NCBI GenBank assembly: GCA_965225955.1
Contig: CBDDBX010000040.1
Span: forward strand, 1-51,566
Length of the DNA stretch: 51,566 nt
Direction of reading: 5' to 3'
DNA from: CBDDBX01 sp965225955
Lineage (GTDB): Bacteria; Acidobacteriota; Aminicenantia; UBA2199
A model generated the notes under the pieces. It saw nothing but the letters and a program-made list of their open reading frames with translations. It was not told the origin of the DNA and made no database searches. Positions 17,201 to 25,593 of this stretch are shown piece by piece; position 1 is the first letter of the stretch, and the number at the start of each line of letters is the position of its first letter. A program made the translations under genes and the position numbers.

Positions 17201-17372
17201 TATAGATACTTAGTTCCGGATTATTCATACCTGAAGGCAGAAGGTCCAGCTTTATTCTTGAATATCCAATAAACCCTATTACCAGTATGGCAATAAAGAT
17301 CATAGATACTGTTACAGGCTTTCTTATGGAAAACTTAGGTAACAGACTCTCTTTTATTTTAGGTTCTACCAT
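14253..17372 (-). CDS. RND efflux pump subunit (AcrB/HAE type)
   Basis: The length of 1039 residues is normal for an RND pump. The N-terminal helix (about 20-38) is followed by porter sequence (HANPKEIEEQIVRPIEGELK), helices around 340-500, a second periplasmic half and a final helix bundle. The TM4 motif reads IGLVVDNAIVVTENIY: the first acidic residue of the AcrB proton-relay pair is kept and the second is Asn. TM10 reads VVNNGIVLIDL, with no lysine. This pattern occurs in many non-proteobacterial pumps. It would export drugs, lipids or metabolites across the envelope, driven by protons. It is third in the operon, 10 bases after the other pump, so the two may form a heteromeric trimer as MdtBC does; that is inference. 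Confidence 0.93.
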   Translation of the reverse strand: MVEPKIKESLLPKFSIRKPVTVSMIFIAILVIGFIGYSRIKLDLLPSGMNNPELSIYIPYRHANPKEIEEQIVRPIEGELKTVKSIKRVYSNSGTNGCFFYIEFAQGTNMDLAYAQVSDRLERSRPNLPDDVEYFYIRRQREDDIPIVYMGISYDETVSDPFYVIDKHVKNAVTGVNGVASVELFGLRERYIQIIIDSDKVKMYKVNLSSIMGMLQKDNFAMSSGYTWIGEKKFLLRVTSRFKNLEDIQNIELGKGIKLSNIADVVYDFDEEKRSIMRVDGNLAAGMVVQKESAANTVDVCQRVVKKLNEQFKTRPELKGVSYFVFWNQGKAIEGSIDNVKETGMWGGLFAFLVLFLFLRQFRITLILTLAIPMSLLITVLVIYFMGWTLNTITMMGLMLSIGLVVDNAIVVTENIYRFNSLKFGEKRSAILGASEVGLAITLATLTTIVVFLPLIFMGGESNMSFILMRLGGPVIFALIASLFIALVFIPVSSQRVLGQGNGFHKHSTHSPIVQTYQNILVKVLKNRSNSVFVISLLILSMFIPMNKMKQSENSGGGTRDAQVIINFPTDFSLEKRDQTVSRISKKLMERDHIYHIDHLSSRVNKRWGRVEIYLKPDRDKQWYQVIMRKIMNLLGLSDYRKLSKEELSKDIKDHLPVIPGVRMRTSWRDQSGQSSSVNFTLRGYDTDVLLNISEELEKQMKSVDGVISIEDAAEDGNDEIHISIDREKAYKLGTNPSYIGRYVAFSLRPRKITNYHSDLKEIPVYVKFKKEQRENVNQLKNLLIRTDGDVDATLSSVASITYNKSLGRIRREDGKSFLELKVFIEEEKSKEIRQNLEKLMKDFKYPTGYYYEQGRNSRRYEEQNTDLRNALILSVVMVFIIMGILFESFVLPLSILVAIPAAFVGSFWLVWATDTTFEIMAGIGLIILIGVVVNNGIVLIDLVNQYRRTGMSREQAIIVAGMHRFRPIMMTALTTICGLIPMAIGNASLIGTPYSPMGVTMIGGLVSSTFLTLFAVPVFYTYFDDMRVFFKGFISRFF

Positions 17373-17382
17373 CTTCTACCTT

Positions 17383-20300
17383 CTATTTACTGAATTTCCT
17401 GTAGACTACCGGAATAAGTACCAGTGTCAGGAATGTTGATGTTGCCAGTCCCGCAATTACAGCAACCGCCATAGGAGTTCTTATTTCAGCACCTTCCCCC
17501 AGCCCCAGAGCCATAGGAAGCAGTCCAAGTACTGTTGTAAGAGTTGTAATAAGAATCGGTCTGAAACGGACAACACCTGCCTGCCTGATAGCTTCAACCT
17601 TCTCCATACCTCTGTCTCTTAACAGGTTAATATAGTCAATAAGAACAATGGCATTATTAACAACAATACCTACCAGAGTTATCATCCCTATATAAACAGT
17701 AATACTCAGAGGTATATTGAGTACCCATAATGTATTGTACACACCAATAAGAGCCATAGGAATGGTAAACAGAATAAGAAGAGGATGAAGGAAAGATTCA
17801 AACTGTGAAGCCATTACTATGTATACAAGGAAAATCGCAAGAGCCATAGCCATAAGAAGGCTATTCAGAGAAGTTTCCATCTCTTTATTCTGCCCTGATA
17901 TTTCAAAATTGAATGACGGAGGCATAGGATAATCCTGAACAGTATTGTATATATGTTCAACTGCTTTATTCAGTTCAATACCGTCAATATTTGCTGTTAT
18001 AACCGCTGATCTGTCCTGATCAACTCTTCTGATCTCATTCGGCCCACTAAGTATATTAACATTGGCAACACTACTCAGTGTTATCGGCACTGCGCCACCA
18101 GGATTGATAATAAGGTTCTTTATATGCTCAGCTCTTTTTCTCTGTTCATCTTTAAGATAAACCCTTATATCTATTCGTTTATCTCTTTCTTTATACTTTG
18201 TAGCAACAAAGCCTTCAATTTTATTCTTGATAAGAGTAGCAACATCATAAGCGTTAAGCCCATAATGGGATAACCTTGCACGATTAAATTCTATAACCAG
18301 CTCAGGAAATCCCGGTTTTATACTTGACTGTACATCTTTAAGACCTTCAATAGCACCAATCTGCTCAAAAAGATCGTGACTGACTTTTCTCAGCTGCTCA
18401 AGATTATAACCCCGAAGAATAAGTTCAACCGGAGGTTTAACTGTAAACAGTACAGGTCTTGATATGTTATAGTCCATATCTGTAAGGGTTCCCATAATGT
18501 CTCTGATCTGTTTGATAACAGCCTCTTCAGTTTCAGCTACATCTGAAGATTCCTTAACATTTATAGTTAATTTACCTATATGCTCACCTACTTCACCGCT
18601 GTTAAGTTCATCTTTTGTTGTACCTGCAAAATAACCACCATCTTTAACAAGTTCAAGAGCGGTGATCTTCTTAGCCAGTTCATTCAGAACTCTGTCAGTT
18701 TTCTCTACCGGAGTTCCTACAGGCATTGTTATATTCACATAGAGAGTACCCTGGTGAACTTCAGGTATCAGTTCACTGCCAAGTCTGGGCACAACCAGAT
18801 AAATAGTGGCTACAAACAGTATCAGAACAGCACCAATAATACCGTTAGCATGTCTCAGGGATGCATCAAGCATTTTTTTATATGAATTATTAACAGCTGT
18901 TATGAAAATATCAAAGAGCCACACAAACCACTTCATAAGAAGAGCTATTACTGCTCCAGGGAACATAACGACACCGTTAAGCAGATTAACCAGAAGAGTT
19001 ACCCCCAGTACAGCCGTTCTCATAAGCACAAACAAAACTGCCTGTATCAGGAATCTTATAACTGAATAGAGAACTTTCACAGGATACAGAACTATTACTC
19101 CTCTTTTAGAAATTGTATTTATAAAAGCATTCAATGGAGGCGCCTGCAGAATTCCTTCCCACAGCAGATTTTTCTCACTGAATTTCTTACGTAATCCATC
19201 CATATTTTTATAGAACGCTGCTTCACCACCAAACAGCACTCTCGCTGTATCCAGCAATGCCAGTACGAATCCAGCAATCAGAATAATCAGAGAAACTACA
19301 TAAGTAAGCATAAACTTAGCAAAATTCACTGTACATTCAACTGGTATCATTAACCAGTTTTCAACACTTTTCTCTTCCTGAAATCTGAATCTGAATGAGA
19401 CTTTTTCATTCTGTCTCTCAAATTTTCTTGAAGCCAGCATCGGTATGAAGAACAGAGATATCATCAGAGACGCCAGCAGTGAAAATACTACTGCAAGAGA
19501 AAGGTCTCCAAAAATCTGACCTGCGACACCTTCAACAAATACAATTGGCAGAAAAACTGCAATGGTTGTTAAAGTAGATGCAACAACCGCACCACCAACT
19601 TCAGATACCCCGCGAACAGCAGATTCAATAAACCCATCACCCTCTTCACGGCACCGGAATATACTCTCCATAACAACAATGGAACTATCCACAAGCATCC
19701 CTATACCAAGAGCAAGTCCCCCAAGAGACATTATGTTCATATTGACATCAAACATCTTTAAAGGTGCAAATGTTGCTATTATGGAAAGAGGAATAGATAC
19801 AGCTACAATAACTGTTGTTCCGAAATTTCTAAGGAACAGATAGAGAATTAATATAGCCAGAATACCACCGATTACCGCAGTACTCTTAACTTCATCAATA
19901 GAGTTCTGGATAAAGACAGACTGGTCGGATACAATTCTGTAATCTATTGTGGAAGGTAATCTGAAAGCCAGGAAGTTAGTCTGACTCTTGTGCTGTCTTA
20001 TTTCCCCACCTTTCAGCTTCTTATTTTCTCTTTTTTCCCACTGTACTGCATATTTTCTCTGAGCTTCAGTACCCAGTAAACGATTTCTTACTCTTGTACA
20101 GACCTCGACTATATTTGCATCTGCTTCCTTAAAAATATCAACCTGTACACTCTCTTCCCCATCAACTCTTGTAATAACCTGTCTCTCTTTATGTGAGTAA
20201 TCAACCTGGGCTATATCTTTGAGACGGACAGGAATGTTCTCTTTACGGGCTACAATGATATCTCCGATCTCTTTAACTGTGGAAAATTCATTAAGGGTTC

Positions 20301-20976
20301 TGACAATATACTCTGTTTCCCCCTCTTTTATATTACCTCCTGCGAGGTTTACATTTTCCTGACTTAATCTGGAAGTAACTTCGCTGAAGCGTATTCCTGT
20401 AGCAGCCAGTCTCTTCTCATCCAGGCGAATAAGAATTTCTTTTTCAAAACCGCCTTTTACTTTTGCTGCGGCGACTCCATCCAGAGATTCCAGATCTCTT
20501 GCGATTTCATCTTCAACGATCTGTCTGAGATCCATTAGAGGCATTTTACCTTTAATCGCTATTCTGAGAACAGGATCAAGAGAAGGATCATATCTGAGAA
20601 TCATAGGCCGCTTAACTTCCCTGTCAAGATAAACCTGATCTATCTTTTCTCTGATCTCCTGGGCTGCTCTGTCAAGATTCACTTCCCAGTTGAATTCAAG
20701 CACAATATCAGATTGTTCCGGTCTTGAAACAGATGTTATGGAGTTAAGATCCTTAATAAGACTCAACTGCTCTTCAAGAGGCCTTGAAACAACATTTTCA
20801 ACCTCTTCAGGAGCTGCTCCAGTATATTCAGTTCTTACAGTAAAAGTTGGATATGAAATCTCTGGCATGAGATCCCAACTCATCTGGTTATAGCTGACAA
20901 ATCCAAATACAGCTATACCCAGAATAACCATTATTATAGCTACCGGGCGTTGTGTGGTAAATTGAAATTTACTCAT
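17383..20976 (-). CDS. RND efflux pump subunit with large membrane-type insertion
   Basis: At 1197 residues this pump is about 150 longer than AcrB. Standard parts are present: the first helix (about 11-29), porter motif TGAAPEEVENVVSRPLEEQL, TM4 LGIGMLVDSSIVVMESIF (Asp430 matches AcrB Asp407; the next position is Ser), and TM10-11 VVNNAIVLIDYINLLRDRG. An extra block of about 520-690 lies between the first helix bundle and the second half. It is rich in hydrophobic stretches (about 556-575, 627-668, 670-692) and has no counterpart in AcrB. A smaller insert lies near 318-345. It sits 20 bases after the adaptor gene and 10 before the second pump. Confidence 0.93.
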   Translation of the reverse strand: MSKFQFTTQRPVAIIMVILGIAVFGFVSYNQMSWDLMPEISYPTFTVRTEYTGAAPEEVENVVSRPLEEQLSLIKDLNSITSVSRPEQSDIVLEFNWEVNLDRAAQEIREKIDQVYLDREVKRPMILRYDPSLDPVLRIAIKGKMPLMDLRQIVEDEIARDLESLDGVAAAKVKGGFEKEILIRLDEKRLAATGIRFSEVTSRLSQENVNLAGGNIKEGETEYIVRTLNEFSTVKEIGDIIVARKENIPVRLKDIAQVDYSHKERQVITRVDGEESVQVDIFKEADANIVEVCTRVRNRLLGTEAQRKYAVQWEKRENKKLKGGEIRQHKSQTNFLAFRLPSTIDYRIVSDQSVFIQNSIDEVKSTAVIGGILAILILYLFLRNFGTTVIVAVSIPLSIIATFAPLKMFDVNMNIMSLGGLALGIGMLVDSSIVVMESIFRCREEGDGFIESAVRGVSEVGGAVVASTLTTIAVFLPIVFVEGVAGQIFGDLSLAVVFSLLASLMISLFFIPMLASRKFERQNEKVSFRFRFQEEKSVENWLMIPVECTVNFAKFMLTYVVSLIILIAGFVLALLDTARVLFGGEAAFYKNMDGLRKKFSEKNLLWEGILQAPPLNAFINTISKRGVIVLYPVKVLYSVIRFLIQAVLFVLMRTAVLGVTLLVNLLNGVVMFPGAVIALLMKWFVWLFDIFITAVNNSYKKMLDASLRHANGIIGAVLILFVATIYLVVPRLGSELIPEVHQGTLYVNITMPVGTPVEKTDRVLNELAKKITALELVKDGGYFAGTTKDELNSGEVGEHIGKLTINVKESSDVAETEEAVIKQIRDIMGTLTDMDYNISRPVLFTVKPPVELILRGYNLEQLRKVSHDLFEQIGAIEGLKDVQSSIKPGFPELVIEFNRARLSHYGLNAYDVATLIKNKIEGFVATKYKERDKRIDIRVYLKDEQRKRAEHIKNLIINPGGAVPITLSSVANVNILSGPNEIRRVDQDRSAVITANIDGIELNKAVEHIYNTVQDYPMPPSFNFEISGQNKEMETSLNSLLMAMALAIFLVYIVMASQFESFLHPLLILFTIPMALIGVYNTLWVLNIPLSITVYIGMITLVGIVVNNAIVLIDYINLLRDRGMEKVEAIRQAGVVRFRPILITTLTTVLGLLPMALGLGEGAEIRTPMAVAVIAGLATSTFLTLVLIPVVYRKFSK

Positions 20977-20996
20977 TATATCTTCTCTCTGAGTGA

Positions 20997-22094
20997 CTAC
21001 TTACTATCTATGACATTAACGAGAGTCTTCTTTTTAAGAGAACTCTTACCAGCTGTAACGACAGTTGTGCCTTCAGCCAGCCCTTTCGTAATCTCAACTC
21101 TGTCTTTCTCTTCAAATCCTGTTTTAAGTTCTGTTTTAACTGCATAGTTATCTTTTCCTACAACATATGCGAAAACATGACCACCTTCGTACACGATTGC
21201 ATCTTTAGCCAGCAGTACAACATCAGAGTGAACTTTTTTGATTATTTTAACATTTACAAACTGCCCGATAACAAGTTTTCCATCTTTATCATTTACTTCC
21301 ACTGTTACTTTAAAGGTACCACTCTGTGGATCAATAGCCGGGGAGATTCTTTTTACTACACCTTTAACTTCCTCAGCACTATCACTTATCACAACTTTCT
21401 GATTCAGATACACACTGTTTTTTTCCTGTTCAGGAATATTAACTATAGCAACCTTTTCTCTACTTGAAACAACTGTGTATGAGTGATCTGAAACATTAAT
21501 TTTATTACCGGCTTTAATATTTCTTCTGGTTACAACGCCATCAATAGGAGAAGTGATTCTTGTATATGAGAGCATAAGCTTCTTATGTTTCCAGTCAAGT
21601 TTGGTCTGCTTAAGATTAAATTCCAGTTTTTCAAAAGTCTCCTTACTTATAAGATCTTTTTCAAACATCTCTTTCTGCCTTGCAAACTCTGCTTTCAGTT
21701 TTTCATAGTCAATAGCAGCTTTTCTCTCATTTATAGCTGCTTCCCTGTCATCAAGTACTGCCAGAATAGTTCCTTTTCTGACTTTATCACCTTCAAATTT
21801 CCTGATTTCAGTAATTATCCCTGAAGTCATCGGGTATATCTTTACATAGTTCTCTGCATCCAGATTACTACTTAACAGAAGAAAGGAGCTGATATCCCCT
21901 TTTTGGGTTTTTACAACTTCTACCGGTACAGCATCAGTTTTCTTCTTATCTTTACCTTTCTTATTACTCTCTTTTTTATCGGCTTTTTTCTCAACTTCGT
22001 TTTTGTCCTTCTTGTCAGGTCCGGTTTCTTTGCTGCTGCATCCAGCCAGCAGACCAAGCGCAATTATAGCTGCGATAAGTAGTAGTTTTTTCAT
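20997..22094 (-). CDS. RND membrane-fusion (adaptor) lipoprotein
   Basis: The 365-residue protein has a lipoprotein signal with lipobox LLAGC (Cys19). A very lysine-rich linker (about 22-55) follows, then the adaptor body: lipoyl/barrel-sandwich halves (MTSGIITEIRKFEGDKVRKGTILAVLDD and LSYTRITSPIDGVVTRRNIKAG), a helical hairpin (about 115-165) and the beta-barrel and membrane-proximal domains. It links the inner-membrane pumps to an outer-membrane channel. No TolC-type gene lies in the operon, so an unlinked channel must be used. AGGAG precedes the ATG. It is the first gene of the operon. Confidence 0.93.
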   Translation of the reverse strand: MKKLLLIAAIIALGLLAGCSSKETGPDKKDKNEVEKKADKKESNKKGKDKKKTDAVPVEVVKTQKGDISSFLLLSSNLDAENYVKIYPMTSGIITEIRKFEGDKVRKGTILAVLDDREAAINERKAAIDYEKLKAEFARQKEMFEKDLISKETFEKLEFNLKQTKLDWKHKKLMLSYTRITSPIDGVVTRRNIKAGNKINVSDHSYTVVSSREKVAIVNIPEQEKNSVYLNQKVVISDSAEEVKGVVKRISPAIDPQSGTFKVTVEVNDKDGKLVIGQFVNVKIIKKVHSDVVLLAKDAIVYEGGHVFAYVVGKDNYAVKTELKTGFEEKDRVEITKGLAEGTTVVTAGKSSLKKKTLVNVIDSK

Positions 22095-22141
22095 AACACT
22101 CTCCTGTTAAATCCAGTAATCTTCATTGGATATCTCTTTAA

Positions 22142-22171
22142 GATATATTAGTTAAACGTTTGCTTTTTCAA
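22142..22171 (-). promoter_or_regulatory. promoter of the RND efflux operon with central palindrome
   Basis: On the minus strand, TTGAAA is followed at 17-18 bases by ATATAT or TATATC. A perfect AAACGTTT palindrome (22154-22161) lies between -35 and -10, where a repressor would block polymerase. No regulator gene is adjacent. Confidence 0.5.
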
Positions 22172-22318
22172 TAAAGTTTCATTAAATTTTTTTTACAAGC
22201 AACAATGTTGCCAGCACTTTCTTTAATAGGCAAACCTATATTCCCGCAATTCCTCAAAACCCTTTATTCATAGGCTTTCCTATCAATTATTTTATCTTAA
22301 TTTAAGACCTTTTTTTGG

Positions 22319-22347
22319 TTGACAAAGTGATTTATCGTAGTTACAAT
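22319..22347 (+). promoter_or_regulatory. near-consensus sigma-70 promoter of the ferredoxin gene
   Basis: TTGACA, 17 bases, TACAAT, ending 34 bases before the ferredoxin ATG. Only one base differs from consensus, consistent with high expression. Confidence 0.9.
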
Positions 22348-22381
22348 CAATAAAGTAAAAACTTAAGCACAGGAGGATATT

Positions 22382-22552
22382 ATGGCTTATGTAATTAGTG
22401 ATGCATGTATCAGTTGTGGAGCTTGTGAAGGCGAATGTCCAGTAGAAGCAATTTCTCAGGGTGATTCTCAGTATGTAATCGATGCAGGTACATGCACTGA
22501 CTGTGGCGCATGTGCTGGCGTTTGTCCTGTAGAAGCTATTGCAGCAGGATAA
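22382..22552 (+). CDS. 2[4Fe-4S] ferredoxin, clostridial type
   Basis: This is a 56-residue protein starting MAYVISDACISCGACEGECP. Two CXXCXXCXXXCP motifs (CISCGACEGECP and CTDCGACAGVCP) lie in the pseudo-twofold layout that binds two [4Fe-4S] clusters. The length and the VEAI motif after each cluster match clostridial ferredoxins. It carries electrons at low potential in anaerobic metabolism, for example with pyruvate:ferredoxin oxidoreductase or hydrogenases. It has a near-consensus promoter, an AGGAGG site six bases before the ATG, and a hairpin after the stop, so it is a strong single-gene transcript. Confidence 0.97.
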   Translation: MAYVISDACISCGACEGECPVEAISQGDSQYVIDAGTCTDCGACAGVCPVEAIAAG

Positions 22553-22585
22553 TTTTGTAAAAGAATTTTCAAGCAAAGTAAATAA

Positions 22586-22610
22586 CGCCGGAGTATCTTC
22601 TACTTCGGCG
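22586..22610 (+). terminator. hairpin after the ferredoxin gene
   Basis: CGCCGGAGTA and TACTTCGGCG pair over ten bases with one G-T wobble around a five-base loop. The downstream sequence is pyrimidine-rich but has no long T run. Confidence 0.7.
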
Positions 22611-22708
22611 CCTCTCCAATCAATTCCCTCTTATCTGTCACTCAACAGAGACAACTCAAAGATTTTCAACTGGCAATCTTATTGCTATATTAATCCCGGA
22701 GGTACAAT

Positions 22709-24790
22709 ATGGCAAACAAACTTTTTTTAACACTATTAATAATAAGCACTGCTTTCATGTGTCTGAACGCTGAATACAGCAGAGATAACGAACCCAGACA
22801 CTTCAGTGATGCCAAAGTTATCCGTATTAAATATATTTCAGGAGAAACCTTTGTTAAAAGAGAGTATGCTGATTCTATGGAAGAAGGTTCTGTAAATCTT
22901 CCGCTTTTTGATAAGGATACTGTTACCACTACTGATGGCAGAATGGAATTGTATATTGGGCGCCTGAATTACATCAGACTTGATTATGATTCCAGACTTG
23001 TAATATCCAAAGCTCCGGCTTTAAGAAAAACAAGGGCAAGTTTCAGGCTCCTGAAAGGTGGCATGATACTGGATATTGCAGAACTCGATTATGAGAAGGA
23101 TATTGAAATCCAGACTCCTGATTGCGGTGTATTCATTCTGCGCAGAGGAGTTTACAGAATCAACGTTCTTGATAACAACAAAACCGAAGTTATCTCTTAT
23201 AAGGGAAGAGCGGAAATATCCGGCGAAAGATATCACAAGACTCTGAGAAGAGATCAGAAGGCTGCTTTCAGAGATGGCAGAATTATTGAGCGCCCATACT
23301 ACTTCAGCAATAACTATAAAGACGATTTTGACGCCTGGTCAGCTAAAAGAACCAGAGAAATTGGATATTCAAGAAATTATGGTAGCAGATATCTTGATAA
23401 AGGATATGAAGATCATGAATCTGAACTCAGCAGATCCGGCAGATGGAAATACAGCTCTGATTTTGGCAGATATGTATGGATTCCTTATAATATCGCAGTA
23501 GACTGGAGACCTTACTCAAATGGCAGATGGGTATGGCATCCTCATTATGGATACGTATGGTCATCTTATGATTCATGGGGCTGGGCAACTCACCATTATG
23601 GAAGATGGCACTGGAGTGTTATGGACGGGTGGTACTGGATTCCTGGTTACCGCTGGTCTTCTGCATGGGTTTCCTGGTGCTGGAATGATTCCTACTATGG
23701 ATGGTCCCCTTTAAGTTACTATAACAGACCTGTTATTGTTATTAATGGAAGATGGCACAGGCATTACCGTTATAGAAGAGGTATTCCTTTTCATTCCCGT
23801 TCTACAATAATAATAAAAAGAGGCCATATCGGACACTCAAGAATAAGCAGAATTTCTGTAAGAAACCGCCATTCAAACTCTTCAAGTATAAGAGTTGTTC
23901 ACAGAGGCCATGCACCAACAAGGCGAATAAAATACAGCACTGTCAGAAGAGTTGACGCTAAAGGAAGATCAGTCAGAGTAAGATCAGCAGGAAGTTTTGG
24001 CAGGAAAACCACTGTTGTAAGAAAAACCGGTACTATCAGCAAGAGCAGGGTCTACAGATACTCTTCAGGTAACAGATCAGGCAGCACAAGAGTTATACGA
24101 AAATCCGGTACATCTTCCACAACTTACAGAGGAAGTAGTACAAGAGCTATAAAAAAGAAGAGATATAACAGTTCACCCTCAGGTAGCAGCAGCCGTTCTG
24201 TATTCAGAAAGAGCTATAATGACTCTGATGTTCGCAGTGTTAAAAAGAGCAGAGTAAACAAAACAACAGTTAAACATACTCCCCGCTACAGATCAGGAAA
24301 CAGTAGCGAATATCGTTCTCCTTATTCAGGTTCTTCATCCGGCTCTATAAAGAAGTACAGATCAAAAAGTAATACTGTAGACAGAAGATCAACAACATAT
24401 GACAACACTTATAGAAGTTATAAACCTTCTGTAAAGAAAAGAAGCTCATATAGTAGTTCCTCCTCCAGCAGCAGCGTATACAAGCCAACAAGAAAAGTCA
24501 GACCTTCTTCAGAAAGCTCTTACAGAAGTTACACTTCACCTTCAAGATCATATAGTGCACCAAAGGTTAAAAAGCGTTCATCCTATTCAGGCTCTTATAG
24601 TGCTCCCCGTAGTGTTAAGAGATCATCTTCCAGGTCTTATAGTCCTCCAAAGAGCGTTAGCAGATCTTCTTCATCAAGATCATACAGCCCTCCAAAGAGT
24701 GTACGCAGATCCTCTTCCGGTTCCAGAAGTATCTCACGTTCTTCATCTTCTTCAAGCAGATCTGTAAGAACAGTAAAAAGGAAAAAATAG
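22709..24790 (+). CDS. FecR/DUF6600-like envelope protein with long RS-rich basic tail
   Basis: The 693-residue protein has three parts after a signal peptide (about 1-21). First, a FecR-like beta domain (about 40-190; ISGETFVKREYADSMEEGS, IEIQTPDCGVFILRRGVYRI). Second, a Trp/Tyr-rich block (about 245-345) with repeated GRWVWHPHYGYVW, HYGRWHWSVMDGWYWIPGY and WNDSYYGWSPLSYY, typical of DUF6600-type proteins. Third, about 340 residues of low complexity made of Arg, Lys, Ser, Tyr and Pro, with RSYSPPKSV repeated near the end. The tail would be strongly positive and disordered. It may bind anionic cell-wall or outer-membrane polymers or nucleic acid; that is inference. GGAGG precedes the ATG. No partner sigma factor or anti-sigma gene is nearby. 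Confidence 0.85.
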   Translation: MANKLFLTLLIISTAFMCLNAEYSRDNEPRHFSDAKVIRIKYISGETFVKREYADSMEEGSVNLPLFDKDTVTTTDGRMELYIGRLNYIRLDYDSRLVISKAPALRKTRASFRLLKGGMILDIAELDYEKDIEIQTPDCGVFILRRGVYRINVLDNNKTEVISYKGRAEISGERYHKTLRRDQKAAFRDGRIIERPYYFSNNYKDDFDAWSAKRTREIGYSRNYGSRYLDKGYEDHESELSRSGRWKYSSDFGRYVWIPYNIAVDWRPYSNGRWVWHPHYGYVWSSYDSWGWATHHYGRWHWSVMDGWYWIPGYRWSSAWVSWCWNDSYYGWSPLSYYNRPVIVINGRWHRHYRYRRGIPFHSRSTIIIKRGHIGHSRISRISVRNRHSNSSSIRVVHRGHAPTRRIKYSTVRRVDAKGRSVRVRSAGSFGRKTTVVRKTGTISKSRVYRYSSGNRSGSTRVIRKSGTSSTTYRGSSTRAIKKKRYNSSPSGSSSRSVFRKSYNDSDVRSVKKSRVNKTTVKHTPRYRSGNSSEYRSPYSGSSSGSIKKYRSKSNTVDRRSTTYDNTYRSYKPSVKKRSSYSSSSSSSSVYKPTRKVRPSSESSYRSYTSPSRSYSAPKVKKRSSYSGSYSAPRSVKRSSSRSYSPPKSVSRSSSSRSYSPPKSVRRSSSGSRSISRSSSSSSRSVRTVKRKK

Positions 24791-24797
24791 TTTTTTC

Positions 24798-24806
24798 TGG
24801 TACAAT
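24798..24806 (+). promoter_or_regulatory. extended -10 promoter, apparently leaderless, for the YfiH-type gene
   Basis: TGG followed by TACAAT makes an extended -10 ending six bases before the ATG at 24813. Transcription would begin at or next to the start codon. No Shine-Dalgarno site is present, in keeping with a leaderless message. Confidence 0.45.
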
Positions 24807-24812
24807 ATCTCT

Positions 24813-25490
24813 ATGAAATATTGTACCGCTAAACTGCCTTCAGGCAGTATCAGATATTATGAATCAGACAAATATATATATGGCTGGACCTTAGACAGGG
24901 TTCAGCCTGATTCTCTTCTGAACTTCTTTAACAAGAAGAGTTTTATTCAACTTAAACAGATCCATTCTGAAAAGATTTTCTTCTCAGAGAATATTAACAA
25001 TTCAACAGAAGGTGATGGAATTATTCACAACTCTGAGCAGGGGATCACTGCTATAAGAACTGCTGACTGCGTTCCTCTTTTTTTCTGGTCAGATAAAACC
25101 GGAATAGCAGGAATTCTTCACTCCGGGTGGAGAAGTTTTCAAAAAGGTATTGCAACAAATCTTCTCAGCAATTTCATTTCTGGAGAATCTTTATCAGATT
25201 TACACTTTTTTGCAGGGCCTTCAATTTCAGGCAATTGTTACGAAGTAGGCCCGGAGGTAAGAGGAGCTCTTAATTCAGCTTACAAAGTTGATGAGTTCTG
25301 TAAACTGAAGGAGAATGGCAAATATCTTCTTGATATAAAAGAAGGTCTCAAATATGAGTTAATGAATCATGGTGTACCTGAAGCAAATATCTGCTTATCA
25401 GATATATGCACTCATTGTGCTGAAGGCTATCACTCCTACAGACAGAATAAAACCAAAGAAAGAATCTACAACTTCATCCTTAACAGATAA
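24813..25490 (+). CDS. pgeF: YfiH/PgeF-family protein (multicopper-polyphenol-oxidase-like, DUF152)
   Basis: The 225-residue protein shows the family signature residues: IRTADCVPLFF, GILHSGWRSFQKGI (metal-binding His), AGPSISGNCYEVG and the C-terminal CTHCAEGYHSYRQN. The Cys and His residues in these motifs form the zinc/copper site. Members have been reported as purine nucleoside phosphorylase/adenosine deaminase-like enzymes, and E. coli PgeF (YfiH) corrects mis-incorporated serine in peptidoglycan precursors. I assign the family, not the exact activity. It lies 22 bases after the RS-tail gene but seems to have its own leaderless promoter. It is the last gene before a bidirectional terminator. 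Confidence 0.88.
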   Translation: MKYCTAKLPSGSIRYYESDKYIYGWTLDRVQPDSLLNFFNKKSFIQLKQIHSEKIFFSENINNSTEGDGIIHNSEQGITAIRTADCVPLFFWSDKTGIAGILHSGWRSFQKGIATNLLSNFISGESLSDLHFFAGPSISGNCYEVGPEVRGALNSAYKVDEFCKLKENGKYLLDIKEGLKYELMNHGVPEANICLSDICTHCAEGYHSYRQNKTKERIYNFILNR

Positions 25491-25564
25491 CTGAATAATT
25501 GCATCTTATTTTTTTATCTGGAATTATCCCAGCTAAAGCGGTTAATGGTATAAACGATAAAAGG

Positions 25565-25590
25565 AAAACCGGGGTTTAAGCCCCGGTTTT
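25565..25590. terminator. bidirectional terminator between convergent genes
   Basis: AAAACCGGGG and CCCCGGTTTT pair perfectly around a six-base loop, with T tracts on both strands. It lies between the convergent YfiH-type gene and fabF and serves both. Confidence 0.9.
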
Positions 25591-25593
25591 TTA

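Noticed and set aside
22292..22576. Minus-strand 94-residue ORF over the ferredoxin
   Set aside because: It reads the opposite strand of a highly conserved ferredoxin gene; the Cys/Thr-rich sequence is an artefact.
23274..24767. Several plus-strand ORFs inside the RS-tail gene
   Set aside because: They are alternate frames of repetitive codons with no start signals.
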